The notes: a model not told the origin generated them from the letters alone. DNA of 64,000 nucleotides from Sphingobacteriales bacterium (GCA_028288165.1 JAQBOG010000017.1:62001-126000); one strand, 5' to 3'; positions 1-9,276 are shown, counted from the first letter of the stretch. Numbers and translations: made by a program.

Positions 1-1255
1 GGAGTATGGTGCTTTTTTCAAGATCGTTCAAATTACTTTCAATGCTTGTTGGTGGCGAAATGGCCTGTTCAATGGGAGAGAAGAGTAGATCTTTAGCTTG
101 CAGTGTTGAATCATCGGCCATGATTACCGCCCGCTCAATGGCGTATTGTAATTCACGGACGTTGCCAGGGAAGCTGTAGTTTAGTAATTTATCAATGGCT
201 TTTTTATCAAACTCAAAGGCTGGTTTTAGATACTTTTGAGCGTACACTTTACTAAAATGTTCTGCCAGTAAAATGATATCATTCCCACGATTACGTAATG
301 GTGGAACCATAATCTCCACCGTGTTTATTCGGTAAATCAAATCTTTACGGAATCGATTTTCGTTAGCTAGTTCGAATAAAGGCACATTTGTGGCACAAAT
401 TAGGCGGATATCAATATCAACCGATTGGTTTGCCCCGATGCGATTAACTTGCCTGTTTTGTAAAACACTCAATAGTTTTGCCTGCTGTTGTAGTGATATG
501 TTTCCAATTTCATCCAAAAATAGCGTTCCTTCATTTGCGGCTTCGAAGCGACCCATACGGTCTTCACGAGCATCTGTAAATGCACCTTTTTTATGGCCAA
601 ATAATTCACTTTCAAAGAGAGTTTCTGATAATGCGCCTACATCTACTTTTACATAAGGTTTAGTGGAACGACGAGATTGCTGATGAATGGCATTGGCAAT
701 TAAATCTTTACCTGTACCGTTTTCGCCGAGTATTAAAATGTTGGCATCGGTTGGGGCAATCTTATCTATTTTATAAAAAATTTCCTGCATTTGCTCGGAA
801 TTTCCTAACAAATCAGGAGTATTCGCTGAACGTTTAGATTTGGTAGAACCGCTAGCTTTACTGATAGATAATTTGTTTAAAGCCTCTTTTATGGTTTCTA
901 GTAATTGCTCATTATGCCAAGGTTTTACCACAAAATCTGCTGCTCCTTCTTTTAAACAACGCACAGCTAAATCAATATGACCATACGCTGTTATCATGAT
1001 TACGGCTGCCTCACAACGGAGTTCTTTTATTTTTTTTAGCCAGTATAAACCTTCATTTCCAGTATTAACTGAACTGTTAAAGTTCATATCCAGCAGAATT
1101 AAGTCAAAAGAATGTTTTGAAATCAGATTCCTGATATTCTCTGGATTTTTGTCTATTACAACCTCATTTACCTCGGTTTTCAGAAGCATCCGCACGGCGG
1201 TAAGCACATCCGGATCATCATCAATAACAAGAATATTAGCGTTTTTCAGGTTCAT
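1..1255 (-). CDS. Sigma-54-dependent NtrC-family response regulator (partial, C-terminus beyond window)
   Basis: DNA-binding response regulator that would activate sigma-54 RNA polymerase after phosphorylation by a partner kinase. Reading from the ATG at 1255, an N-terminal receiver domain begins NILVIDDD and has its likely phospho-acceptor at Asp56 (LILLDMNF). It is followed by an AAA+ domain with Walker A GENGTGKD at 177-184, the sigma-54 contact loop as GAFTDA, and a Walker B region containing FLDEIG. About 418 residues are inside the window; the Fis-type HTH should lie to the left. The contact loop has Asp where the textbook motif GAFTGA has Gly; I recall this variant from Bacteroidota regulators, and it is not evidence of inactivity. 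The gene is divergent from the export locus, and sigma-54-like sites occur in that locus, so it is the best candidate regulator of the permease array. Confidence 0.95.
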   Translation of the reverse strand, partial: MNLKNANILVIDDDPDVLTAVRMLLKTEVNEVVIDKNPENIRNLISKHSFDLILLDMNFNSSVNTGNEGLYWLKKIKELRCEAAVIMITAYGHIDLAVRCLKEGAADFVVKPWHNEQLLETIKEALNKLSISKASGSTKSKRSANTPDLLGNSEQMQEIFYKIDKIAPTDANILILGENGTGKDLIANAIHQQSRRSTKPYVKVDVGALSETLFESELFGHKKGAFTDAREDRMGRFEAANEGTLFLDEIGNISLQQQAKLLSVLQNRQVNRIGANQSVDIDIRLICATNVPLFELANENRFRKDLIYRINTVEIMVPPLRNRGNDIILLAEHFSKVYAQKYLKPAFEFDKKAIDKLLNYSFPGNVRELQYAIERAVIMADDSTLQAKDLLFSPIEQAISPPTSIESNLNDLEKSTIL

Positions 1256-1354
1256 ACTCAAAACTATACAACTTTTTAAAATAACAATTATTACAACAGT
1301 AATAAATTTTTGCTTTAAAGAATTTACCAATTTTTATTGTAAAGGATTGTGTAA

Positions 1355-1457
1355 CGTTTTCGAACACTTGCTGTTGCAGTACCGAACAGATAATTGATGT
1401 ATTTTCTATATAATGCATTGTAAATCAATAGTTTGTTTGCTTGGCACAAGTTTGATG
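1355..1457 (+). promoter_or_regulatory. Candidate enhancer site plus sigma-54-like promoter for the export locus
   Basis: In the divergent gap, CGAACAC at 1361-1367 and TGTTGC-N5-CGAACA at 1372-1388 resemble the three-half-site pattern found upstream of later permeases. About 55 bp downstream lies TTGGCACAAGTTTGATG (1441-1457), a good -24 box. Its -12 box is imperfect, with GA instead of GC and spacing one base short. The same TTGGYAYAAGTTTGAT string recurs at 43944. A start site near 1467 would leave a leader of about 36 nt before the GTG at 1503. Activation by the adjacent NtrC-type regulator is inferred. Confidence 0.5.
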
Positions 1458-1502
1458 TTAATGGGGCAGGATACAAGATATCTATTTAAAAAAAATAATA
1501 AC

Positions 1503-2753
1503 GTGGATAGAGTAATACAAAAAAAGAAATGGGGCACCAAACGACTTTTAACAATTGGTGGGGTATCCCTAATTGTTATATTAATTGCAGGCAGTTATGT
1601 GTTGACATCCGGTAAATCACGATTGAATGTTGAGAAAGAAAAGATAACTATTAGCACCATTACCAAAGCGTCTTTCCAAGAATTTATCCCTGTTAATGGA
1701 ATTGTAATGCCTTTAACAACTATTTATTTAGATGCTGTTGAAGGTGGTAGAGTTGAAGAGCGTTTTGTAGAAGATGGTGCTTTTATGAAAAAAGGTCAGC
1801 CGATTTTAAAACTAGTTAATACCGATTTAGAACTTACTTTGGCAAATCAGGAAACGGCTGTATTTGATGTGTTAACCCAAATGCAAAACACCCGGAATAA
1901 TTCAGATCAGAACACGATCCGCCAGTTAAATCAGATGGCTGAGGTTGAGAATGCTTTGGCCGAAACCGAACGATTATTCAAATTAAATAAAAAGTTGTTT
2001 GAACAAAAAGCAGTCGGTTCACAAGAGTTTAAGTCTTCAGAGAATAATTATAAATATCAGCTTCGCAGAAAGAAACTCACTCTGGAAACGCTTCTAAAAG
2101 ATTCTACTTCGAGTAAGCAACAAATTTCGCAAATGCATGAATCATACAGCAGAATGCAAAATGCACTTGCATTAATGAGACGTAAAGTAGGTGACTTAAT
2201 TGTACGTGCTCCTGTTGATGGTCAACTTACTTCGTTAGATGCGGAAATCGGCCAATCTAAAAATAAAGGAGAACGACTTGGGCAATTAGATGTGGTGAAT
2301 GGTTTTAAAGTACGTGCTGATATCGATGAGCATTATATCTCCAGAATATTTACGGGTTTGGTTGGCGACTTTGACCTTGGAGATAAAACCTATAAATTAC
2401 GTGTAAAGAAGATTTTTACCCAAGTGAACAATGGTCGTTTTCAAGTTGATTTGGAGTTTGTAGATAAGGTACCTGCCGGGATTAGAAAAGGACAAAGTTT
2501 GCAAATCCGCTTATCTTTAAGTGATGAACGCCAATCCGTTTTACTTGCAAAAGGTGGCTTCTTCCAACAAACTGGTGGCAACTGGATTTTTAAAGTAAAC
2601 GACGCCGGAACTATGGCTTATAAAGTTGATATCCAATTAGGTAATCAAAATCCAGAATATTATGAAGTATTGGAAGGATTAAAACCGGGAGATAAAGTGG
2701 TAACATCCAGCTATGAAAATTATGGGGATATGCAGGAGTTGGTGTTGAGGTGA
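1503..2753 (+). CDS. HlyD/MacA-type membrane-fusion protein (periplasmic adaptor subunit)
   Basis: Periplasmic adaptor expected to link an inner-membrane MacB-like permease to a TolC-like outer-membrane channel. The reading frame is open from an ATG at 1413, but I chose the GTG at 1503 (416 residues). The protein then begins with the short basic cytoplasmic segment VDRVIQKKKW before one membrane anchor (residues ~15-35), and the sigma-54-like element at 1441-1457 would otherwise lie inside the gene. A lipoyl/barrel-sandwich segment (~70-105) is followed by a long alpha-helical hairpin (~110-235), the second lipoyl half (IVRAPVDGQL) and a beta-barrel ending in LKPGDKVVTSSY. It is first in the locus. 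The ATPase follows only after a 672-nt gap that contains an opposite-strand gene, which is odd for this normally tight operon. Confidence 0.9.
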   Translation: MDRVIQKKKWGTKRLLTIGGVSLIVILIAGSYVLTSGKSRLNVEKEKITISTITKASFQEFIPVNGIVMPLTTIYLDAVEGGRVEERFVEDGAFMKKGQPILKLVNTDLELTLANQETAVFDVLTQMQNTRNNSDQNTIRQLNQMAEVENALAETERLFKLNKKLFEQKAVGSQEFKSSENNYKYQLRRKKLTLETLLKDSTSSKQQISQMHESYSRMQNALALMRRKVGDLIVRAPVDGQLTSLDAEIGQSKNKGERLGQLDVVNGFKVRADIDEHYISRIFTGLVGDFDLGDKTYKLRVKKIFTQVNNGRFQVDLEFVDKVPAGIRKGQSLQIRLSLSDERQSVLLAKGGFFQQTGGNWIFKVNDAGTMAYKVDIQLGNQNPEYYEVLEGLKPGDKVVTSSYENYGDMQELVLR

Positions 2754-2756
2754 GCT

Positions 2757-2870
2757 GTTAAGGTATCAGGTGTGAGGTATGAGGTTTTGAATGTGCTAAA
2801 AAGAGGCATGGGGTAAAAGGTATGAGGTATCAGGTTTTGAATGTGCTAAAAGTAAATTTTTTAGGCTCTA
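2757..2870 (+). repeat. Heptad repeats, GGT type, with a 20-bp direct duplication
   Basis: Directly after the fusion-protein stop codon the sequence runs in sevens: TCAGGTG TGAGGTA TGAGG, then TGAGGTA TCAGG. A 20-nt block beginning aggttttgaatg occurs at 2782-2801 and again at 2832-2851, so the left flank of the S23-type gene is itself a duplicated piece. Confidence 0.8.
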
Positions 2871-2929
2871 GATATCAGATATTCAAAGGACAGGCTTAAA
2901 GGAAGAATAGTACAAAACGTATTAAACTA

Positions 2930-3307
2930 TCAACTAGCTTCTTTTTTATCACTTTTAACCTCTAAACTTTTAATGAAAGAGTGAAGCATTTTTCTGATTT
3001 CAATTGCTAAATCAGAAAGTTCTTTATAAATATCTTGAGAAATATAATTTAGGTCTCTGGCAAGTAAGAGTTGATACTCTAATTCAGAACTTGAACCTGA
3101 AGAAATGATGAGAAATCGGCGCATTTCTGGGTTGCTGTTACGCCCACAACCTTCCGCAATGTTAGTCGGAATGGATGAACTAGATCTTCTCATCTGTGAT
3201 ATTAAACCATACACCTCTTCTTTAGGAAAGGATAGACAGATTTTATATATCATTAAAGTAAGTGAATGACTCTTTTGCCAAATAAGAAGTTCTTGAAAAT
3301 TGCGCAT
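2930..3307 (-). CDS. Four-helix-bundle protein, S23 / 23S rRNA intervening-sequence family
   Basis: 125-residue all-helical protein. It matches the S23 (IVP, TIGR02436-type) family: N-terminal FQELLIWQKSHSL, then YGLISQMRRSSSSIPTNIAEG and the closing ELEYQLLLARDLNYI. Family members occur alone or inside 23S rRNA intervening sequences, and Avd of diversity-generating retroelements has the same fold. The molecular role of free-standing copies is not established. No reverse transcriptase or variable repeat is seen nearby. It lies on the opposite strand between the fusion-protein gene and its ATPase, bracketed by GGT-type heptad arms, which suggests later insertion into an older operon. Confidence 0.85.
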   Translation of the reverse strand: MRNFQELLIWQKSHSLTLMIYKICLSFPKEEVYGLISQMRRSSSSIPTNIAEGCGRNSNPEMRRFLIISSGSSSELEYQLLLARDLNYISQDIYKELSDLAIEIRKMLHSFIKSLEVKSDKKEAS

Positions 3308-3339
3308 TTGTAAAAGTATAATAAAAGTTAAATATATTA

Positions 3340-3420
3340 TTTGGTATCAGGTATGAGGCGCTAGGTTAAAACACAATTAAACTCATACCTGAAACCTGAA
3401 ACCTGATACCCAAAAGCTCA
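3340..3420 (+). repeat. Inverted heptad arms before the ATPase gene
   Basis: GGTATCAGGTATGAGG (3342-3357) faces three copies of ACCTGAW ending in ACCTGATACC (about 3385-3410). The arms can form an imperfect hairpin just upstream of the ATPase start codon. Confidence 0.8.
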
Positions 3421-3425
3421 CAATA

Positions 3426-4103
3426 ATGATAAAAATAACAAACCTGGAAAAAGTATACCGTACGGAAGACATTGAAACCGTAGCGCTTAACAAACTTTCT
3501 TTTGATGTGAAAGAAGGTGAATTCGTGGCAGTGATGGGGCCTTCGGGATGTGGGAAGTCTACCCTATTAAACATCTTAGGATTGCTTGATGATCCGGATA
3601 GTGGGAGCTTTGTTTTCAACGGGACCGAGATTGCCAAATACAACGAGCGTAAACGGGCTGAACTGCGCAAACGTAACATTGGTTTCGTATTCCAAAGTTT
3701 TAACTTGATTGATGAGCTAACCGTTTTCGAAAACGTGGAGCTTCCGCTAATTTACCTGAATATTAAAGCAGCCGAAAGGAAAGAGAAAGTAGAGCGAGTG
3801 CTCGAAAAAATGCAGGTAATGCATCGCCGTAATCACTTTCCGCAACAACTATCTGGTGGTCAGCAGCAACGGGTTGCGGTTGCTAGAGCAGTAGTTAATA
3901 ATCCGAAGCTGATTTTGGCGGATGAGCCTACTGGTAACCTCGACTCAAATAACGGGAACGAAGTAATGCAACTGCTTACTGATTTAAATGAGCAAGGTAC
4001 CACGATTATTATGGTAACTCACTCAGAGCATGATGCAAGATATAGCCACCGCATTATTAGGATGTTAGACGGACAAGCGGTAATGGAAAATTTGATGGTG
4101 TAG
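3426..4103 (+). CDS. ABC transporter ATP-binding subunit, LolD/MacB type
   Basis: 225-residue cytoplasmic ATPase that would power MacB/FtsX-like permeases for lipoprotein handling, efflux or envelope-stress functions. Motifs are complete: Walker A GPSGCGKST at 38-46, Q-loop FVFQ near 87-90, signature LSGGQQQR at 142-149, Walker B LILADEPTGNLD with Asp166/Glu167, and H-loop His199 (VTHSEHD). The start at MIKITNLEKVY is the family's usual start. No other ATPase of this class is visible in the window, so this one subunit probably serves all eleven downstream permeases; that is inference. It follows the fusion-protein gene in orientation but is separated from it by the S23-type gene. Confidence 0.95.
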   Translation: MIKITNLEKVYRTEDIETVALNKLSFDVKEGEFVAVMGPSGCGKSTLLNILGLLDDPDSGSFVFNGTEIAKYNERKRAELRKRNIGFVFQSFNLIDELTVFENVELPLIYLNIKAAERKEKVERVLEKMQVMHRRNHFPQQLSGGQQQRVAVARAVVNNPKLILADEPTGNLDSNNGNEVMQLLTDLNEQGTTIIMVTHSEHDARYSHRIIRMLDGQAVMENLMV

Positions 4104-4333
4104 AAGCGGTCAGCTATCAGCTTTGAGCAGTCAGCTTAATTAGCTATCAGCCGTCAGCAGTGAGCCGTCAGGTTCAATAAAGACGGCTAATTGTTAAGCG
4201 GAAATTGAAAAATCATATCTAAGATATATATCCTATCAAAGAGCTGATAGCCTGAGCTAAAAGCTAGAAACAAAATCTGATACCTAAAACAAGAGCTGAT
4301 CGCTCATTGCTGAAAGCTCAAAGCTGAAAAAAC
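4104..4333 (+). repeat. Heptad repeats, CTN type, inverted arms between ATPase and first permease
   Basis: After the ATPase stop the + strand reads GTCAGCT ATCAGCT TTGAGCA GTCAGCT and continues in sevens to about 4170. From about 4240 to 4330 the words are inverted (AGCTGAT, AGCTCAA, AGCTGAA) and end a few bases before the permease ATG. The two arms can pair across the gap. Confidence 0.85.
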
Positions 4334-6715
4334 ATGATACAGAATTATTTTATAATAGCAATACGTGTTTTATCAAGGAATAAGGTATTTGTTGCACTGA
4401 ATATTGTCGGTTTAGGTTTCGCTTTGGCCTGCTGCATATTGTCGTATCTAAATTATAATTATCGGGCTAGTTTTGATGCTAACTATACAGGAATCGAAGA
4501 TGTTTACCGATTAAATACCGAAAAATCTGTAGATCAGTCGAAAGAGCAATGGGGGCTTACTCCACTTCCTTTGGGGGAGGCTTTAGCTAAGAATAATTCT
4601 GGAGTGAAGCAATTTGCAAGGTTATACAGCACTCATGGAGTGGTTAAAAATGATGAGCATGTGTTTAGTGAACGCGTTTATTATGCTGATCCTGCATTTT
4701 TTGATTTGTTTGAATTCCCTTTAAAAGCAGGTAATACTTCACAATTTTTAAATAAAAACTCCGTAATAATAAGCGAAGCTTTCGCAAATAAGATTTTCAA
4801 AAACGAATCAGCCTTAAATAAACAAATCACACTAGTAAACAAAAATGGAGACGAACAATTGTACACCGTTTCTGCTGTTTTACAAAAGGTTCCGGATAAC
4901 TCAAGTTTTCAGTTTGATATCATCACTTCGTTTAATAACTATTTTCCTATAGTAGACCAAATTGATTGGAGGAGCAATGTGGAGGTAAGCACATTTGTCC
5001 AAATTCCCAATGCAGGTTCAATACCCAATATAGAAAAGCAAGTTCAAAATTATGCTGCTCTTTATAACCGGACAAGAGAGGATGGAAAAGTGAACGGTTT
5101 TCGGTTTCAACCTTTTAAGGAAATTGCTTTAAGCTCTGATCGTGATTTTGAAGGCTATGTTCACGGAAGCGCTTTAAACGCCAATCCACGAGGCGTAATC
5201 GTAATAGGCCCGGCAATCATGTCTGTTCTGATTTTATTAATTGCATGCTTCAATTTTACCAATATTTCCATCTCGTTTGCCAATAATCGCTTAAAAGAAA
5301 TAGGAATCCGAAAAGTAATGGGTGGCGTTCGTCAGCAGTTAATTAAGCAGTTTTTGATGGAGAATTTACTGTTATGTATTATAGCATCGGTTATTGCGGT
5401 TGTTTTTGTTGGATTCCTTTTGCCTTCATTTAATTCCATCTCCACCTTAAATCTTCGCTTTAACTTTAACGATTTATCATTATATATTTTCTTGTTAGTG
5501 CTACCAGTTTCTACAGCTATTATATCGGGATTGTATCCAGCTTTATACATTAGTTCATTTAAACCGATATCTATCTTAAAAGGCCAAACTATTCTCGGAT
5601 CTTCTAACGGTTTTACCCGGTTTTTACTAATAGCCCAATTCAGCCTTTCTTGTCTGGCTTTGATAGTAGGCATCAGCTTAAGCAAAAACGCATCTTTTCA
5701 ACAAACAGTTGATTATGGTTATGCTATAAATGAGCTGGCAGTGTTGCCGATTGATAGTGCATCACAGTACAAAACTTTAAGTAACACACTTAAACAAAAT
5801 CCCCGTATTATAAGTGTTGCCGGTACGGTAAACCAAATCGGCGAAGGTTCTCCCACACTGAAAGTACAATCTGGAACGAACCAGATTGAAGCGACTGTTT
5901 CTACCATTGGGGGAGAAGATTACCTGAAAACAGCAGGCCTTACTCTTACAGAAGGACGTCAGTTTTATTCAGGTAAAAGTCTTGACCAGGATGCCTCCAT
6001 TTTAGTTAATCAAACACTTTTAACCGAATTAAATATTAAATCCCCGTTAGGGCAGAAAATAAAAGTAGACAGTGCCTGGTATTCGATAGTAGGTGTGGTA
6101 GCCGACTATAAGGAAGCGGGTTTACATGGTAAAGTGCCCCCTATTATATTAAAAGCCGCAAATCCTGAGGATTACAAATACATAACAATAAGAGTAGATA
6201 AAGCCAATATACTGCCTGTGTATAAAACGATTCAAGATACGTGGCATCGGGTTTTACCTGCCAAACCTTTTAATGGTTTCCTTCAAAGCGAGCTTATTGA
6301 AAAAGAAATTTATATGAATGAAGGCTTTAAGTCAATTGCATTCTTCCTTGCTATATCCACCATTATACTCTCTGCCTCCGGAATTTTCGCTTTAGTTTCC
6401 TTAAACATCATCAGACGCAAAAAGGAAATTGGTATGCGTAAAGTATTAGGCGCACCCGTTATTTCCATCATCGGGTTAATCAATAAAGACTTTATAAAGC
6501 TTATTCTAATATCCGTTGTAGTTGGCTCTGGTCTCGGCTTTCTGTTAATTGATAATTTGTTGTTCCGATTTATATATGTGTACCATCCAGAAATAGGAGT
6601 GATGCCTTTTATTTTAACACTGTTCATTATTTTGTTTACATCTGCGATTACTGTAGGAACCAAAGTTTATAGAGCAGCAACCGCAAATCCTGTAAAGAGT
6701 TTAAGAACGGAATAA
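4334..6715 (+). CDS. MacB/FtsX-like ABC transporter permease, copy 1
   Basis: 793-residue inner-membrane permease with the duplicated Bacteroidota layout shared by all copies here: N-terminal membrane helix (~17-37), a periplasmic MacB_PCD domain, a first FtsX block of three or four helices, a second periplasmic domain, and a second FtsX block ending in NPVKSLRTE. The cytoplasmic coupling motifs are KEIGIRKVMGG near 321 and KEIGMRKVLGAP near 697. This is the most divergent copy in its second half: the LGLFGLA helix typical of the others is replaced by ASGIFALVSL. It lies directly after the ATPase with only the heptad spacer between, so it is probably the ancestral partner. Substrate unknown. 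Confidence 0.92.
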   Translation: MIQNYFIIAIRVLSRNKVFVALNIVGLGFALACCILSYLNYNYRASFDANYTGIEDVYRLNTEKSVDQSKEQWGLTPLPLGEALAKNNSGVKQFARLYSTHGVVKNDEHVFSERVYYADPAFFDLFEFPLKAGNTSQFLNKNSVIISEAFANKIFKNESALNKQITLVNKNGDEQLYTVSAVLQKVPDNSSFQFDIITSFNNYFPIVDQIDWRSNVEVSTFVQIPNAGSIPNIEKQVQNYAALYNRTREDGKVNGFRFQPFKEIALSSDRDFEGYVHGSALNANPRGVIVIGPAIMSVLILLIACFNFTNISISFANNRLKEIGIRKVMGGVRQQLIKQFLMENLLLCIIASVIAVVFVGFLLPSFNSISTLNLRFNFNDLSLYIFLLVLPVSTAIISGLYPALYISSFKPISILKGQTILGSSNGFTRFLLIAQFSLSCLALIVGISLSKNASFQQTVDYGYAINELAVLPIDSASQYKTLSNTLKQNPRIISVAGTVNQIGEGSPTLKVQSGTNQIEATVSTIGGEDYLKTAGLTLTEGRQFYSGKSLDQDASILVNQTLLTELNIKSPLGQKIKVDSAWYSIVGVVADYKEAGLHGKVPPIILKAANPEDYKYITIRVDKANILPVYKTIQDTWHRVLPAKPFNGFLQSELIEKEIYMNEGFKSIAFFLAISTIILSASGIFALVSLNIIRRKKEIGMRKVLGAPVISIIGLINKDFIKLILISVVVGSGLGFLLIDNLLFRFIYVYHPEIGVMPFILTLFIILFTSAITVGTKVYRAATANPVKSLRTE

Positions 6716-6894
6716 GCAGTCAGCTATGAGCAATCAGCGATCCAGCCCCTGTTAAGCAATAATAGCGAATTGGAAATAGAATAGAACGGCATAAAATAAC
6801 AAACTATAAAAAGCTGATAGCTGACAGCTAAAATAACAAACTATAAAAATGCTGATAGCTCATTGCTGATAGCTGACAGCTCAAAGCTTACATT
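6716..6894 (+). repeat. Heptad repeats, CTN type
   Basis: The short + arm (GTCAGCT ATGAGCA ATCAGCG) follows the stop. An AT-rich spacer with two copies of 'aaaataacaaactataaaaa' comes next, then a long inverted arm (AGCTGAT AGCTGAC AGCTCAA AGCT) that ends 6 nt before the next ATG. Confidence 0.85.
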
Positions 6895-9276
6895 ATGATT
6901 AAGAACTTTATTAAAATCGCTTGGCGGAATTTGTTGAAAGGGAAGGCTTATTCTGCGATTAATATTTTGGGGCTTTCTATCGGTATGGCGGTGGCTTTAC
7001 TGATAGCTTTATGGATTTGGGATGAATTAACCTTCGACCAGTACCATAAAAACTATAAGCAAGTTGGGCAGATAATGACTACCCAAACTTTTAATGCCGA
7101 AACGGGTACAGGTCCAGCTGTCGCAATGCCACTGGGTAATGAGCTGCGCACTAAGTTTGGAAGTAATTTCAAGGCTGTATCTATGGCATCGTGGAATTTC
7201 GGGCACATCTTGGCCGTTGGTGATACCAAAATAAGTCAGGAAGGGATGTGGGTAGAACCTATTTTTCCGGCCATGTTTTCATTGAATATGTTGAAAGGTA
7301 ATCATGCTGGCTTAAAAGATCCTTCCTCGATAATGATCAGCGAATCTGTTGCTAAAGCTTTGTTTAATGATCAAGATCCATTAAATAAACTTATTAAACT
7401 AGATAACAAGGAGAGCTATAAAGTAAGTGGTGTATATGAAGACTTCCCTCAAAATACCACTCTAAAAGGAGTAAAGTTATTCCTTTCTTGGGAGAAGTAT
7501 TTAACGACCGAGCCTTGGCTAAAAGAGTCGATGACACAATGGGGGAACCATTCTTTTCAGGCATTTGTGCAAATAAATGATCAAGTCAAATTCGATCAAG
7601 TCGCAAAAAAAATTAAAAATGCGTCTATGATTCATTTGAAAGAAGCCCAGGATGGGAGGGAAGAACTGGTGGTTCAACCAATGGAAAACTGGCGTTTATA
7701 CAACGAATTCAAAAACGGAAAACTAGCAGGCGGCCGAATCCAGTTTGTTTGGCTATTCAGTATTATCGGCATTTTTGTATTGCTATTGGCCTGTATAAAC
7801 TTCATGAACCTCTCTACCGCCCGAAGCGAAAAAAGGGCAAAAGAAGTAGGAATCCGTAAAACAGTAGGCTCACTACGTTGGCAATTGATCGGACAATTTC
7901 TTTCCGAATCAATTTTGGTAGCTTTTTTTGCGCTCCTCCTTTCTATCGCCCTTGTCCAGTTACTGCTTCCATTTTTTAATGGAATGGCAGATAAAAAGAT
8001 GTTCATACCTTTTGGCAACCTTTCTTTTTGGATGATAATTTTGATATTTACCTTACTCACTGGTTTAATTTCCGGTAGCTACCCTGCTTTCTATTTGTCA
8101 GGCTTTAAGCCGATTAAAGTACTAAAAGGAACTTACCGGGTAGGCAAGTATGCTTCACTTCCACGTAAAATATTAGTAGTCATCCAATTCACGGTTTCAA
8201 TTACACTAATTATTGGAACAATCATCGTATTTAAACAAATACAATATGCGAAAAATCGCCCTGTGGGGTATAATCGTGAGGGGTTAATTACCATTCCGAA
8301 AAATACACCAGATCTATTTGGTCACTCTGATGTTGTGAGACGTGATTTATTAGCAACTGGCATGGTAGAAAATGTAGCAGAATCGTCTAGCCCTTCCACT
8401 GATTTATATTCAAACCAAGTAGGTTTTGATTGGGAAGGTAAAGACCCTAATTCGTTGCCCTTGTTTGGTATTGTAGCGGTAACCCAAGAATATGGTAAAA
8501 CGATTGATTGGAAAATAACAGAAGGCCGGGATTTTTCAAGAGATTTTGCTGCCGACAGCAATTCGTTGATATTAAATGAAGCTGCTGTAAAACTAACGAA
8601 ACTCAAAAATATTGTTGGAAAAAACATTAAGTGGAATGACAGGCAATACACCGTGGTTGGGGTTATAAAAGATATTGTGATGCAATCACCATATTCGCCA
8701 GTACAACCTACTATTTTCGCCATGAAACCCGATTGGGCGGGTATAATCACTGTTCGGATCAAGCCATCCGTTAGTGTTCAGGATGCGCTTGCAGGTTTGC
8801 AAAAGGTTATGAAAAAGCATAATCCGGGTGCGCCGTTCGACTACAAATTCACCGATGAAGAGTATGCTAAGAAGTTTTCCGACGAAGAACGGATCGGAAA
8901 TTTGGCCTTGTTTTTTGCCGTGCTGGCTATCTTTATTTCTTGCTTAGGACTGTTTGGTCTCGCATCATTCGTTGCGGAACAACGCACCAAAGAAATCGGT
9001 GTGCGTAAAGTATTGGGTGCCACAATCGTTCATATCTGGAAAATGCTATCTAAAGAGTTTGTGCTTCTGGTTATTGTATCATTTGTAATTGCTGTTCCTA
9101 TTGCTTGGTTTAATCTGCATCAATGGCTTCAGAAATATGAATACAAAACGGATATTTCTATGTGGGTGTTTGTGATTTCAGGAATAGGTGCGATGTCAAT
9201 TACGCTTATGACAATTAGCTTTCAGGCAATTAAAGCAGCGATGGCAAATCCCGTGAAAAGTTTAAGATCGGAGTAG
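6895..9276 (+). CDS. MacB/FtsX-like ABC transporter permease, copy 2
   Basis: 793 residues, beginning MIKNFIKIAWRNLLKGK, the standard start of this family. The first coupling motif is KEVGIRKTVGS near 316 and the second is KEIGVRKVLGAT near 698, just after the LGLFGLA helix; the protein ends NPVKSLRSE. Two periplasmic MacB_PCD-like domains lie at about 45-275 and 440-650. Thr-Val replaces the usual Val-Leu/Met in the first coupling motif, a small change at the ATPase contact surface. The start codon follows the heptad arm by 6 nt and there is no Shine-Dalgarno sequence, as usual for Bacteroidota. Confidence 0.93.
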   Translation: MIKNFIKIAWRNLLKGKAYSAINILGLSIGMAVALLIALWIWDELTFDQYHKNYKQVGQIMTTQTFNAETGTGPAVAMPLGNELRTKFGSNFKAVSMASWNFGHILAVGDTKISQEGMWVEPIFPAMFSLNMLKGNHAGLKDPSSIMISESVAKALFNDQDPLNKLIKLDNKESYKVSGVYEDFPQNTTLKGVKLFLSWEKYLTTEPWLKESMTQWGNHSFQAFVQINDQVKFDQVAKKIKNASMIHLKEAQDGREELVVQPMENWRLYNEFKNGKLAGGRIQFVWLFSIIGIFVLLLACINFMNLSTARSEKRAKEVGIRKTVGSLRWQLIGQFLSESILVAFFALLLSIALVQLLLPFFNGMADKKMFIPFGNLSFWMIILIFTLLTGLISGSYPAFYLSGFKPIKVLKGTYRVGKYASLPRKILVVIQFTVSITLIIGTIIVFKQIQYAKNRPVGYNREGLITIPKNTPDLFGHSDVVRRDLLATGMVENVAESSSPSTDLYSNQVGFDWEGKDPNSLPLFGIVAVTQEYGKTIDWKITEGRDFSRDFAADSNSLILNEAAVKLTKLKNIVGKNIKWNDRQYTVVGVIKDIVMQSPYSPVQPTIFAMKPDWAGIITVRIKPSVSVQDALAGLQKVMKKHNPGAPFDYKFTDEEYAKKFSDEERIGNLALFFAVLAIFISCLGLFGLASFVAEQRTKEIGVRKVLGATIVHIWKMLSKEFVLLVIVSFVIAVPIAWFNLHQWLQKYEYKTDISMWVFVISGIGAMSITLMTISFQAIKAAMANPVKSLRSE

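Noticed and set aside
996..1397. 133-codon + strand open frame
   Set aside because: It lies opposite the response-regulator gene, whose domains and motifs are clear; it is an antisense shadow.
1413..1502. Longer N-terminus of the fusion protein from ATG 1413 or 1461
   Set aside because: The extra 30 residues do not look like the family, and the sigma-54-like element would lie inside the gene; GTG at 1503 gives the usual short basic start.
2930..3307. Avd protein of a diversity-generating retroelement
   Set aside because: No reverse transcriptase, template repeat or variable repeat is visible nearby; the gene fits the general S23 family only.
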